DNA of 15,697 nt from Chloroflexota bacterium (GTDB lineage: Bacteria; Chloroflexota; Limnocylindria; Limnocylindrales; CSP1-4), in NCBI GenBank assembly GCA_005880805.1, contig VBFZ01000132.1, positions 18,683-34,379 of the forward strand, read 5' to 3'. Positions 1 to 5,283 of this stretch are shown in pieces. Below the pieces are notes generated by a model. The model had not been told where the DNA came from and made no database searches. It saw nothing but the letters and a program-made list of their open reading frames with translations. The position numbers and the translations under genes are program-made. Position 1 is the first letter of the stretch, and the number at the start of each line of letters is the position of its first letter.

Positions 1-450
1 GTCGACGCCTACAGCGACGCGTTCCTCGAGTCCATCCCACCATCGGCACGCGTCGCCCCGCTCCTGGCGCAACTCTCCGCCCGATATCGGCTTGGCGTCC
101 TGACCAACTGGCCGCACGCACGGACGGTCGATCGCTACCTGGAGGCCGCGGGCTGGTCGCGCTACCTGTCAGTCGCGGTCGTGTCGCAGCGGATCGGCAC
201 GATCAAGCCCCGACCGGAGATCTTCAGAGCGGCGGAGATGGAGCTCGGCCAGCCGCCCAACGCGATCCTGCACGTCGGGGACGACTGGGCCGCGGACGTC
301 GTGGGTGCCCGGACCGCCGGTTGGCACGCGGCGTACCTGCGTGACAGCCAGGGCGACACCCCGCTTCCCGTGAGTGAGCCTGACCGGAGTGTGGTCGCCG
401 ATCTCGAGATCGATCGACTCGAGGACCTGCCGAAGCTCCTGTTGGCGTGA
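1..450 (+). CDS. HAD-superfamily hydrolase, 3' part (5' end outside window)
   Basis: The reading frame is open from base 1 and ends at TGA 448-450, so about 149 C-terminal residues are visible and the start, with the nucleophile aspartate motif, lies upstream. Visible HAD motifs: motif II VLTN (97-108), the motif III lysine in GTIKPRPEIF (lysine codon 205-207), and the motif IV acidic pair in HVGDDWAADVVGA (277-285), which binds Mg2+. The spacing and the KPxPxIF / GDxxxxDxxGAxxAG pattern fit the phosphoglycolate phosphatase/haloacid dehalogenase subgroup, cytosolic enzymes that usually hydrolyse small phosphate esters. The substrate cannot be told from this part. A perfect hairpin follows the stop at once, so this gene probably ends its transcript. 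Confidence 0.85.
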   Translation, partial: VDAYSDAFLESIPPSARVAPLLAQLSARYRLGVLTNWPHARTVDRYLEAAGWSRYLSVAVVSQRIGTIKPRPEIFRAAEMELGQPPNAILHVGDDWAADVVGARTAGWHAAYLRDSQGDTPLPVSEPDRSVVADLEIDRLEDLPKLLLA

Positions 451-453
451 CGG

Positions 454-471
454 CTAGGGCATTTGCCCTAG
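454..471 (+). terminator. Perfect hairpin after the HAD gene, likely terminator
   Basis: CTAGGGC (454-460), loop ATTT, GCCCTAG (465-471): a perfect 7-bp stem starting 4 nt after the HAD stop codon. There is no T-run, so this is not a textbook intrinsic terminator; position and stem strength support that role in a GC-rich genome. It could instead be a palindromic protein site for the following response regulator gene. Confidence 0.45.
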
Positions 472-529
472 GTGACAGGAAGGCGACGGGCGTCCAGCGT
501 GATATCCCCGGGCGTTCCAGCGCGGAGGA

Positions 530-1069
530 GTGCCTCTCGGGCACGGAGGGCGCACCATCGACATCACCAGGGGGGCCGGATTCGCGGCGCGCCGCCCCGA
601 AAGCTCCGGCGAGGACGCGCCTGGGCCGTCGGCGACGATCCTCGTCGTCGACGACGACGAGGCCGTACGTCGCTGGATCGCTCGGGTCCTCTCGGACGCC
701 GGGTACCACGTGCTCGAGGCGGCCGGCGGGCGTGAAGGAATCCAGGCGGTCTTCGCCGCCTCGCAGGGCCCCGACCTGCTGTTGACGGACATCCAGATGC
801 CGGACGTCGACGGCGAGCAGCTCGCGGGCCTGGTGCGCGATGCCCGGCCGGACTGCGCTGTCGTCTTCATGAGCGGCGATGCCGGCAACCTGTGGCGGGT
901 GGGCCACACGGCCCAGCCAGCCCCACGCCTCCTGGCCAAGCCGTTCGGTCGGCCGGAGCTGCTGGACACGGTCGGCGCCGCGCTACGAGGGGAGGGCGGA
1001 CGCGACGTGGGGCGCCCGGGAGGGCGCGAGAAGGGCGTCGACGAACGCGAGGAAGGTCGCGCGGGATGA
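530..1069 (+). CDS. Stand-alone response regulator receiver protein
   Basis: 179 residues from GTG 530, the only possible start: an in-frame stop lies at 500-502 and no other ATG, GTG or TTG occurs before the domain. Residues about 36-150 form a CheY-like receiver: acid pocket D41-D43 (ILVVDDDE), phospho-acceptor D87 (LLLTDIQMPDVDG), switch S115 (FMSGDAG) and conserved K137 (LLAKPFG), so it should be phosphorylatable. There is a 35-residue N-terminal extension without clear fold and a Gly/Arg/Glu-rich tail of about 25 residues, with no DNA-binding or enzymatic output domain. It probably passes phosphate or binds a partner rather than acting as a transcription factor. No histidine kinase lies in the window. 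GGAGG at 524-528 sits only 1 nt before GTG, too close for a normal ribosome site, so the true start is uncertain. Confidence 0.88.
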   Translation: MPLGHGGRTIDITRGAGFAARRPESSGEDAPGPSATILVVDDDEAVRRWIARVLSDAGYHVLEAAGGREGIQAVFAASQGPDLLLTDIQMPDVDGEQLAGLVRDARPDCAVVFMSGDAGNLWRVGHTAQPAPRLLAKPFGRPELLDTVGAALRGEGGRDVGRPGGREKGVDEREEGRAG

Positions 1070-1093
1070 GCGCCGCCTGGTATCGGCACGCCC

Positions 1094-1099
1094 TAGACT
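1094..1099 (+). promoter_or_regulatory. Candidate -10 element (TAGACT), leaderless start for membrane gene
   Basis: TAGACT ends 8 nt before ATG 1108, the same spacing as the better TATAGT element before the gene at 5284. With this spacing transcription would start at or next to the ATG, giving a leaderless mRNA. No recognisable -35 is seen. Confidence 0.4.
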
Positions 1100-1107
1100 C
1101 GGTCGCG

Positions 1108-1482
1108 ATGGAAGCGCGCGACCGCCTGTTCAACCTGGCGGTCTTCGGAGCTGCCGCCGTCGTCTGGATCCTCGTCGCGCTCGTGGTGTCTATGCGCGAT
1201 CCCCTCGTCGATCCCATGGCCGGATTCGTGGGGGCGCTGCTCATCGGCCTCGCCGTCGGACTGACGGTGATCCCGCTCTTCTGGCTGCTGGTGTTCGGCA
1301 GGCACCGCCGAATCGCTTACCGCGGCGACTGGACCCGTGCCGTCAGGCGCGGCGGCTGGGTCGCGGTCCTCGTGGCGGTCTTCGTGCTGCTCCGGCTGCA
1401 GGGCGCGTTCCAGTGGCCGATCGCGCTGTTCGTGATGACGATGGTCGTCATCGCGGAGGCCACGTTCTCCGCGGAGCGCTAG
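1108..1482 (+). CDS. Small multi-pass membrane protein, unknown function
   Basis: 124 residues from ATG 1108. The protein is mostly hydrophobic: one membrane segment near residues 8-28 (VFGAAAVVWILVALVV), a second near 38-60 (GALLIGLAVGLTVIPLFWLL), and one or two more near 80-120 (WVAVLVAVFVLLRL and WPIALFVMTMVVIAEA). Basic loops (GRHRR, RAVRRGG) separate them. No conserved domain is recognised. An in-frame ATG at 1066 overlaps the receiver stop as ATGA and has AGGAAGG upstream, adding 14 residues; I prefer 1108 because the extension uses rare codons such as CTA and a -10 element sits inside it. If 1066 is right, the gene is translationally coupled to the receiver gene. Confidence 0.65.
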   Translation: MEARDRLFNLAVFGAAAVVWILVALVVSMRDPLVDPMAGFVGALLIGLAVGLTVIPLFWLLVFGRHRRIAYRGDWTRAVRRGGWVAVLVAVFVLLRLQGAFQWPIALFVMTMVVIAEATFSAER

Positions 1483-1510
1483 CTCTCCCCGGGCGCGAGC
1501 TCTCCCCGGG
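1481..1510 (+). repeat. 13-bp tandem direct repeat upstream of M20 promoter
   Basis: AGCTCTCCCCGGG occurs at 1481-1493 and again at 1498-1510, separated by CGCG (17-bp period). The second copy covers the place where a -35 element would lie for the -10 at 1524-1529. The two copies are suited to side-by-side binding of a regulator; they also overlap a hairpin. Confidence 0.6.
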
Positions 1511-1511
1511 G
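1487..1511 (+). terminator. GC hairpin after membrane gene, possible terminator
   Basis: CCCCGGG (1487-1493) can pair with CCCGGGG (1505-1511) around an 11-nt loop, starting 5 nt after the stop of the membrane protein gene. There is no T-run. It may end the upstream transcript, or simply be a by-product of the direct repeat. Confidence 0.35.
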
Positions 1512-1523
1512 TCGTCCGCCCGG

Positions 1524-1529
1524 TACGAT
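1524..1529 (+). promoter_or_regulatory. Candidate -10 (TACGAT) for the M20 amidohydrolase gene
   Basis: TACGAT is a 5/6 match to TATAAT-like -10 elements in its key T1, A2 and T6 positions. It lies 100 bases before the GTG start, which predicts a leader of about 94 nt. The -35 position is occupied by the direct repeat instead of a TTGACA-like sequence, suggesting an activated or repressed promoter. Confidence 0.4.
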
Positions 1530-1531
1530 AG

Positions 1532-1629
1532 CGGCGAACCGACCGCCGGCCGATCCCGTCGAACCCACGTTCGTCGACGAAGTGCGCCGCCCCTGCCCAG
1601 CTGTCCGGCGCCGACATCAGGAGGAGCCC
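1532..1629 (+). promoter_or_regulatory. Leader of the M20 gene with palindrome and hairpin
   Basis: About 94 nt of predicted 5' UTR. CGGCG (1532-1536) pairs with CGCCG (1544-1548). TTCGTCGACGAA at 1570-1581 is a perfect 12-bp palindrome, suited to a dimeric regulator. The leader ends in AGGAGGAG (1619-1626), a strong Shine-Dalgarno that fixes the GTG at 1630. No riboswitch class is recognised. Confidence 0.35.
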
Positions 1630-2841
1630 GTGGCCGTAGCGCTTGCCGCCACCCGTCCCGCGGAGCCGTTTGGCGAAGCCAAGCAGCGCCTCGCGAACGC
1701 CGTGGAGGCGCATCGCGACGAGATTCTCGACCTCTCGCATCGGATTCACGCCAACCCGGAGCCTGCCTTCGAGGAGCGCCAGGCCGCGACATGGGTCGCC
1801 GAAGCCATCGCGCGTCACGGGTACGCGGTGGAGCATCCTGCGGGGCGGCTCGAGACGGCGGTCCGCGGGAGGCTGCGCGGGGGACGAGGCGGCGATGGTC
1901 CGCGGATTGGCATCCTGGCCGAGTACGACGCCCTGCCCGGACTGGGGCACGGGTGCGGACACAACACGATGGCGGCGTCCGGCGTCGGTGCGGCGATCGC
2001 CCTGGCTTCGGTCGCCGCGGAGTTGCCCGGCGAGATCGTGTTCCTCGGCTGCCCGGCGGAAGAGCGCGGGTCAGGCAAGCAGTACATGCTGGACGACGGG
2101 CTGTTCGGTGGCGTCGACGCGGCGCTGCTATTCCACCCGAACGACCGCACTTCCTCCTCGATCGCCCTGCTGGCCAGTGTGGACGTGGAGGTCACCTTCA
2201 CGGGCCGCCAGGCGCACGCCGCCTCCGAACCGTGGATGGGCCGCAACGCGCTGGACGCCCTGGTGCTCCTCTTCCAGTCGATCGGGCTGTGGCGGCAGCA
2301 GCTCCGTCCGGAGGCGCGCGTTCACGGCATCGTCCTGGAAGGCGGCACCGCCGCCAACATTATCCCGAGTCGGGCGGTCGGGCGATTCATGCTCCGCAGC
2401 ATAGACGAGTCGTACTTCCACGAGATCCAGGACCGGTTCCGGGAGATCGTCCAGGGCTGTGCGCTGGCGACCGCGACGCAGGGTGAGGCCAGGTTCTCGG
2501 GCGGTTCTTCAACGATGAAGCAGAACGATGTCCTGCGCCGTCGCTTCTCCGGAAACCTCGTTGCCTACGGGCTGGAGGACGGACCACTCGACCTGGATCA
2601 TCTCGGCAGCTCCGACATGGGCAACGTCAGCCAGCTTCTGCCGACCATCCACCCGTACCTGGCGATCGCGCCGCTCGACACGCCGGGCCACTCGACGGCG
2701 TTCCGGGATGCCGCGGCGACCGAGGCCGCCGACGATGCGACGCTCCTGGCCGCGACACTGGTCGCGCAGACGGCCTACGACCTCTTCGCCGACCCGCCGC
2801 TGGTCGAGGCGGCCTGGGCCGAGTTCCGCGAGACCACCTGA
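1630..2841 (+). CDS. M20-family metallo-amidohydrolase (ACY1L2/AbgB-like)
   Basis: 403 residues from GTG 1630, chosen because AGGAGG lies 5 nt upstream; a GTG at 1582 would add 16 unlikely residues. Metal ligands of the M20 fold are present: C109 and H111 in GHGCGHN, E144/E145 in PAEERG, H169 in LFHPND and H354 in DTPGHST. The YDALPGLGHGCGHN signature and the inserted dimerisation (lid) domain at about residues 183-295 (FTGRQAHAASEPWMGRNALD) place it with PM20D2/AbgB-type amidohydrolases, which hydrolyse amide bonds of N-acyl amino acids, aminobenzoyl-glutamate or unusual dipeptides in the cytosol. No signal peptide. The exact substrate is not determinable. It stands alone between its own leader and a strong hairpin, next to a ureohydrolase, so a role in breakdown of a nitrogen compound is possible. 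Confidence 0.93.
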   Translation: MAVALAATRPAEPFGEAKQRLANAVEAHRDEILDLSHRIHANPEPAFEERQAATWVAEAIARHGYAVEHPAGRLETAVRGRLRGGRGGDGPRIGILAEYDALPGLGHGCGHNTMAASGVGAAIALASVAAELPGEIVFLGCPAEERGSGKQYMLDDGLFGGVDAALLFHPNDRTSSSIALLASVDVEVTFTGRQAHAASEPWMGRNALDALVLLFQSIGLWRQQLRPEARVHGIVLEGGTAANIIPSRAVGRFMLRSIDESYFHEIQDRFREIVQGCALATATQGEARFSGGSSTMKQNDVLRRRFSGNLVAYGLEDGPLDLDHLGSSDMGNVSQLLPTIHPYLAIAPLDTPGHSTAFRDAAATEAADDATLLAATLVAQTAYDLFADPPLVEAAWAEFRETT

Positions 2842-2864
2842 CGGCCGCCGTTCCCCGGCGGCCG
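2842..2864 (+). terminator. Strong 9-bp GC hairpin after the M20 gene
   Basis: CGGCCGCCG (2842-2850) pairs perfectly with CGGCGGCCG (2856-2864) around loop TTCCC, beginning directly after the TGA stop. No T-run follows. It probably ends M20 transcription; it also overlaps the -35 position of the next promoter. Confidence 0.55.
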
Positions 2865-2866
2865 GG

Positions 2867-2875
2867 TGCTAGGAT
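2867..2875 (+). promoter_or_regulatory. Extended -10 promoter (TG-C-TAGGAT) for ureohydrolase unit
   Basis: TG at 2867-2868, one base, then TAGGAT at 2870-2875 is an extended -10, which can work without a -35 element. It predicts transcription start near 2882 and a leader of about 110 nt before GTG 2993. Confidence 0.45.
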
Positions 2876-2881
2876 CGCGAC

Positions 2882-2992
2882 GGCGCGCCCCGCTGGACGC
2901 AGGGATCGAACCGGCGGCGCCCACTGAGACGGCAGAACTTCGCACCCGGCGATCGCGACGCCGCGCACTGCCGGCTCCGGAGGTAACGCCTC
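2882..2992 (+). promoter_or_regulatory. Structured leader of the ureohydrolase operon, candidate cis-regulatory RNA
   Basis: Helices read from the sequence: GGCGC (2882-2886) with GCGCC (2917-2921), stacked on CGCTGG (2891-2896) with CCGGCG (2911-2916) around a 14-nt loop; CGGCAG (2930-2935) with CTGCCG (2968-2973), enclosing GGCG (2948-2951) with CGCC (2959-2962); and GAGG (2980-2983) with CCTC (2989-2992), which would hide the Shine-Dalgarno GGAGGT (2979-2984). GATCGCGACG is repeated at 2873-2882 and 2951-2960. I could not match it to a known guanidine riboswitch class. High GC makes chance pairing easy. Confidence 0.3.
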
Positions 2993-4123
2993 GTGGCCGA
3001 GCGCCATGTCGATCCACACCCTGCCCGTACGCCCGAGCCGGCCGACCATCACGGGCCGCAGTTCGGCGCCAGCAACGGCTGGGATCGTGAGTACGAGGTC
3101 TACTCGGACTTCGATCTTCCGGTCTATGTCGGGCCGTCGACGTTCTCCAAGCTGCCGTGGGTGACCGACCCGGCGGAGCTGCGGGCCCGCCGCGTTGATG
3201 TCGCGATCATCGGTGCGCCGTTCGACGACGCCGTCAGCAACCGCTCAGGTGCCAGGTTCGCCCCGCGAGCCATCCGCGAGGCGAACTACGCGACGGGCTC
3301 TCTTCATTCCCTCCAGCACGACGGCGGGCTGCTGCCGTTCGACGTGCTCACGGTCGTCGACGCCGGGGACGCGAACGTGACGCCTGCCTGGATCGAGCGC
3401 GGCCACGCGATGATCTACCGGAAGGTCCGCGAGGTCGCCGAGACGGGCGCCATTCCACTCGTGATGGGAGGCGATCATTCAATCACCTGGCCTTCCGCGA
3501 CAGCCGTGGCTGAAGTCCGCAGGCCGGGCTCGATCGGGATCGTCCACTTCGATGCTCATGCTGATACCGCGAACGAGGACTGGGGCGTGCTCGCCGGTCA
3601 CGGCACCCCCATGCGCAGACTCATCGAGTCGGGCGCCGTCCGCGGACGGAACTTCGTGCAGGTGGGTCTGCGCGGCTACTGGCCGCCACTCGAGACGTTC
3701 GAGTGGATGAAGTCCCAGGGCCTGCGCTGGCACTTCATGCGCGAGATCGAGGAACGCGGAGCAGAGGCCGTCGTCGCCGATGCGATCGCGGAGGCACTGG
3801 ACGGCCCGGACGCCATCTACATCTCCGTCGACATCGACGTAATCGACCCCGGCCTTGCCCCGGGAACCGGGACACCCGAGCCGGGCGGCATGCTCACGCG
3901 GGAGGTCCTCCGGGCCATTCGCCAGATCGTGGGCGCCGTCGAGCTTGCCGCACTCGACGTCGTCGAGGTCTCGCCTCCATACGACCACGCCGAGACGACG
4001 GCGATGGCGGCCAACCGGGTCATCCTGGAGGCGATCAGCTCCCTGGCAGCAAAGAAGGCCGCCGGCCGGAGGGTGCGGTGGGAGCGAGACACGACGGCCG
4101 CGCCGCACGATGCGCCGGGGTGA
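2993..4123 (+). CDS. Ureohydrolase (agmatinase/arginase family)
   Basis: 376 residues from GTG 2993, with GGAGGT 8 nt upstream. All binuclear-Mn motifs are intact: GGDHS (residues 159-163), DAHAD (187-191) and SVDIDVIDP with D280 and D282, followed by GTGTPEPGG, the guanidinium-side signature of agmatinase-type enzymes. The family hydrolyses a guanidino group to urea plus an amine; members act on agmatine, guanidinobutyrate, guanidinopropionate, formiminoglutamate or free guanidine. It is longer than a typical agmatinase of about 300-320 residues because of a 50-residue N-terminal extension and a basic tail. Its 3' end overlaps the next gene (GTGA), so the three genes to 5274 are probably one operon. 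Substrate specificity is unknown. Confidence 0.93.
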   Translation: MAERHVDPHPARTPEPADHHGPQFGASNGWDREYEVYSDFDLPVYVGPSTFSKLPWVTDPAELRARRVDVAIIGAPFDDAVSNRSGARFAPRAIREANYATGSLHSLQHDGGLLPFDVLTVVDAGDANVTPAWIERGHAMIYRKVREVAETGAIPLVMGGDHSITWPSATAVAEVRRPGSIGIVHFDAHADTANEDWGVLAGHGTPMRRLIESGAVRGRNFVQVGLRGYWPPLETFEWMKSQGLRWHFMREIEERGAEAVVADAIAEALDGPDAIYISVDIDVIDPGLAPGTGTPEPGGMLTREVLRAIRQIVGAVELAALDVVEVSPPYDHAETTAMAANRVILEAISSLAAKKAAGRRVRWERDTTAAPHDAPG

Positions 4124-4449
4124 TCGAGGAGGCGACGATCCCGTGCCGGGCCGACCTGACCCTCGAAGACGTCCGCTCGGCATTGGCGAGCTGGGCCGCG
4201 GCTGAGGGTGGGGTCGTCCGGATGGATCGGCCGCTCCGGGAGATCGAGGGGGGCCGGCATTTTCACGTGGCGGCTCCAGGCCTCGGCTCTGGAACCCTGG
4301 AGGTGAACTTCGAGCCGGCGGATGACGGTGAGGGACCACGACGCCAGGCGCGGGTCCGCGTGTATGCCCGCGAGCACTGGCGCGGGACGTGGGCGGGCGG
4401 CGCCCAGCTCCGGCTCGTGGAGCACCTGGCCGTGGAGCTCGGTGCCTGA
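4120..4449 (+). CDS. Conserved-looking 109-residue protein of unknown function
   Basis: Starts at GTG 4120, overlapping the ureohydrolase stop as GTGA, and ends at TGA 4447-4449, directly abutting the next ATG. No family recognised. It is a small soluble alpha/beta protein without signal or membrane segments: a predicted helix near residues 15-30 (LEDVRSALASWAAAEGG), then alternating hydrophobic strands (HFHVAAPGLGSGTLEVNFEP, then ARVRVYAREHW) and a C-terminal amphipathic helix (LRLVEHLAVELGA). The tight coupling on both sides, without a free Shine-Dalgarno, argues that it is a real gene made in step with the ureohydrolase and methyltransferase. It might be an accessory subunit, but nothing in the sequence shows this. 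Confidence 0.75.
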   Translation: MIEEATIPCRADLTLEDVRSALASWAAAEGGVVRMDRPLREIEGGRHFHVAAPGLGSGTLEVNFEPADDGEGPRRQARVRVYAREHWRGTWAGGAQLRLVEHLAVELGA

Positions 4450-5274
4450 ATGCGCGACCGAGGACAACATGGCGGGCCCGGTGGTGCGACGGATCAGGGC
4501 AAGGAGCTGGCACGGCTGTACGACCTCGACCTCCTCGAGGACCCAGGCGATCTCGAGCTCTACGTTGCGCTAGCCCGGCGGACGGGCGGACCGATCCTGG
4601 AGCTTGGCGTCGGGACCGGCCGAGTCGCCGTGCCGCTGGCAGAGGCTGGATACGAGGTCACGGGAGTCGACATCGACCCCGCGATGCTGGCGCGAGCCAG
4701 GGACCGCGCGAGCCAGGCCCGTGCCCTCGACAGGCTCGAGCTCATTGAAGGGGACCTGCTGACCGCCCATCTCGAAAAGGCGGGCTCTTTTGGGCTGGGC
4801 ATCATCGCGCTCAACTCGCTGCTGCTCCTCGGGGATCGAAACGACCAGGCGCGGGCCTTGCGCGTGCTCGCGAACCACCTCACGCCGGGCGGCCTGGCCG
4901 TCGTGGATGTCTGGCTGCCCGACGCGGACGACCTTGCGCGTTTCGACGGCCGCCTCATCCTCGAGTACACGCGGGACGATCCCGAGTCCGGAAACCTGGT
5001 CGTCAAGGCCGCCAGCGCGCTGCACGACGCGGTGACCCAGAGGGTTCGCCTGACCACCGTCTACGAGGAAGGGCGCCAGGGTGCGCCGGCCGACCGATGG
5101 GTGCGCCGGGACCATCTTCGTCTCGTCGGTGCCGACGAGCTGGCGGCGCTCGCGGAAGCGGCAGGTCTCGTCGTGGAATCGCTGGCGGGCGACTACGACC
5201 TCGAGCCGCTTCGACCGGGTAGCGAGCGGGCGGTCCTGCTGGCCGTCAAGCCGGGGTCATCGGGCTTGGTATAG
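4450..5274 (+). CDS. Class I SAM-dependent methyltransferase
   Basis: 274 residues from ATG 4450, directly after the previous stop. Rossmann-type methyltransferase: motif I ILELGVGTGR (residues 49-58), the ribose-binding acidic residue D74 in VTGVDIDPAML, a motif II/III region around IEGDL, motif IV IIALNSLLLL, and post-motif LTPGGLAVVDVW. The C-terminal part (about 165-274) is an all-beta extension typical of small-molecule methyltransferases of the UbiE/Methyltransf_25 type. The first 18 residues are Gly-rich and probably disordered, so translation might begin later, but no better start is visible. The acceptor is unknown; coupling to the ureohydrolase suggests a small amine or guanidino compound, by inference only. 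Its TAG stop lies inside the -10 element of the next gene. Confidence 0.88.
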   Translation: MRDRGQHGGPGGATDQGKELARLYDLDLLEDPGDLELYVALARRTGGPILELGVGTGRVAVPLAEAGYEVTGVDIDPAMLARARDRASQARALDRLELIEGDLLTAHLEKAGSFGLGIIALNSLLLLGDRNDQARALRVLANHLTPGGLAVVDVWLPDADDLARFDGRLILEYTRDDPESGNLVVKAASALHDAVTQRVRLTTVYEEGRQGAPADRWVRRDHLRLVGADELAALAEAAGLVVESLAGDYDLEPLRPGSERAVLLAVKPGSSGLV

Positions 5275-5275
5275 T
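5267..5275 (+). promoter_or_regulatory. Extended -10 promoter (TG-G-TATAGT), leaderless start for 5284
   Basis: TG at 5267-5268, one base, then TATAGT 5270-5275, a near-consensus extended -10. It includes the stop codon of the methyltransferase and ends 8 nt before ATG 5284, so transcription should begin within a base or two of the start codon. There is no Shine-Dalgarno before this ATG, which agrees with leaderless translation. Confidence 0.6.
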
Positions 5276-5283
5276 CGGCCGGA

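Noticed and set aside
472..505. GTGACA and TGATAT as a promoter for the receiver gene
   Set aside because: The spacing of 22 bases is too long for a standard -35/-10 pair, and TGATAT is a poor -10.
879..2486. 535-codon plus-strand open frame across the membrane protein and M20 genes
   Set aside because: Arg/Pro/Gly-rich shadow crossing hairpins and promoters, while the alternative frames encode clear proteins.
2870..2960. Guanidine-I (ykkC) riboswitch suggested by GCTAGGATCGCGACGG
   Set aside because: The resemblance to the CUAGGGUUCCG motif is superficial; the expected GGUCCGAGAG and ACACGG blocks are absent, and TAGGAT is better explained as a -10 element.
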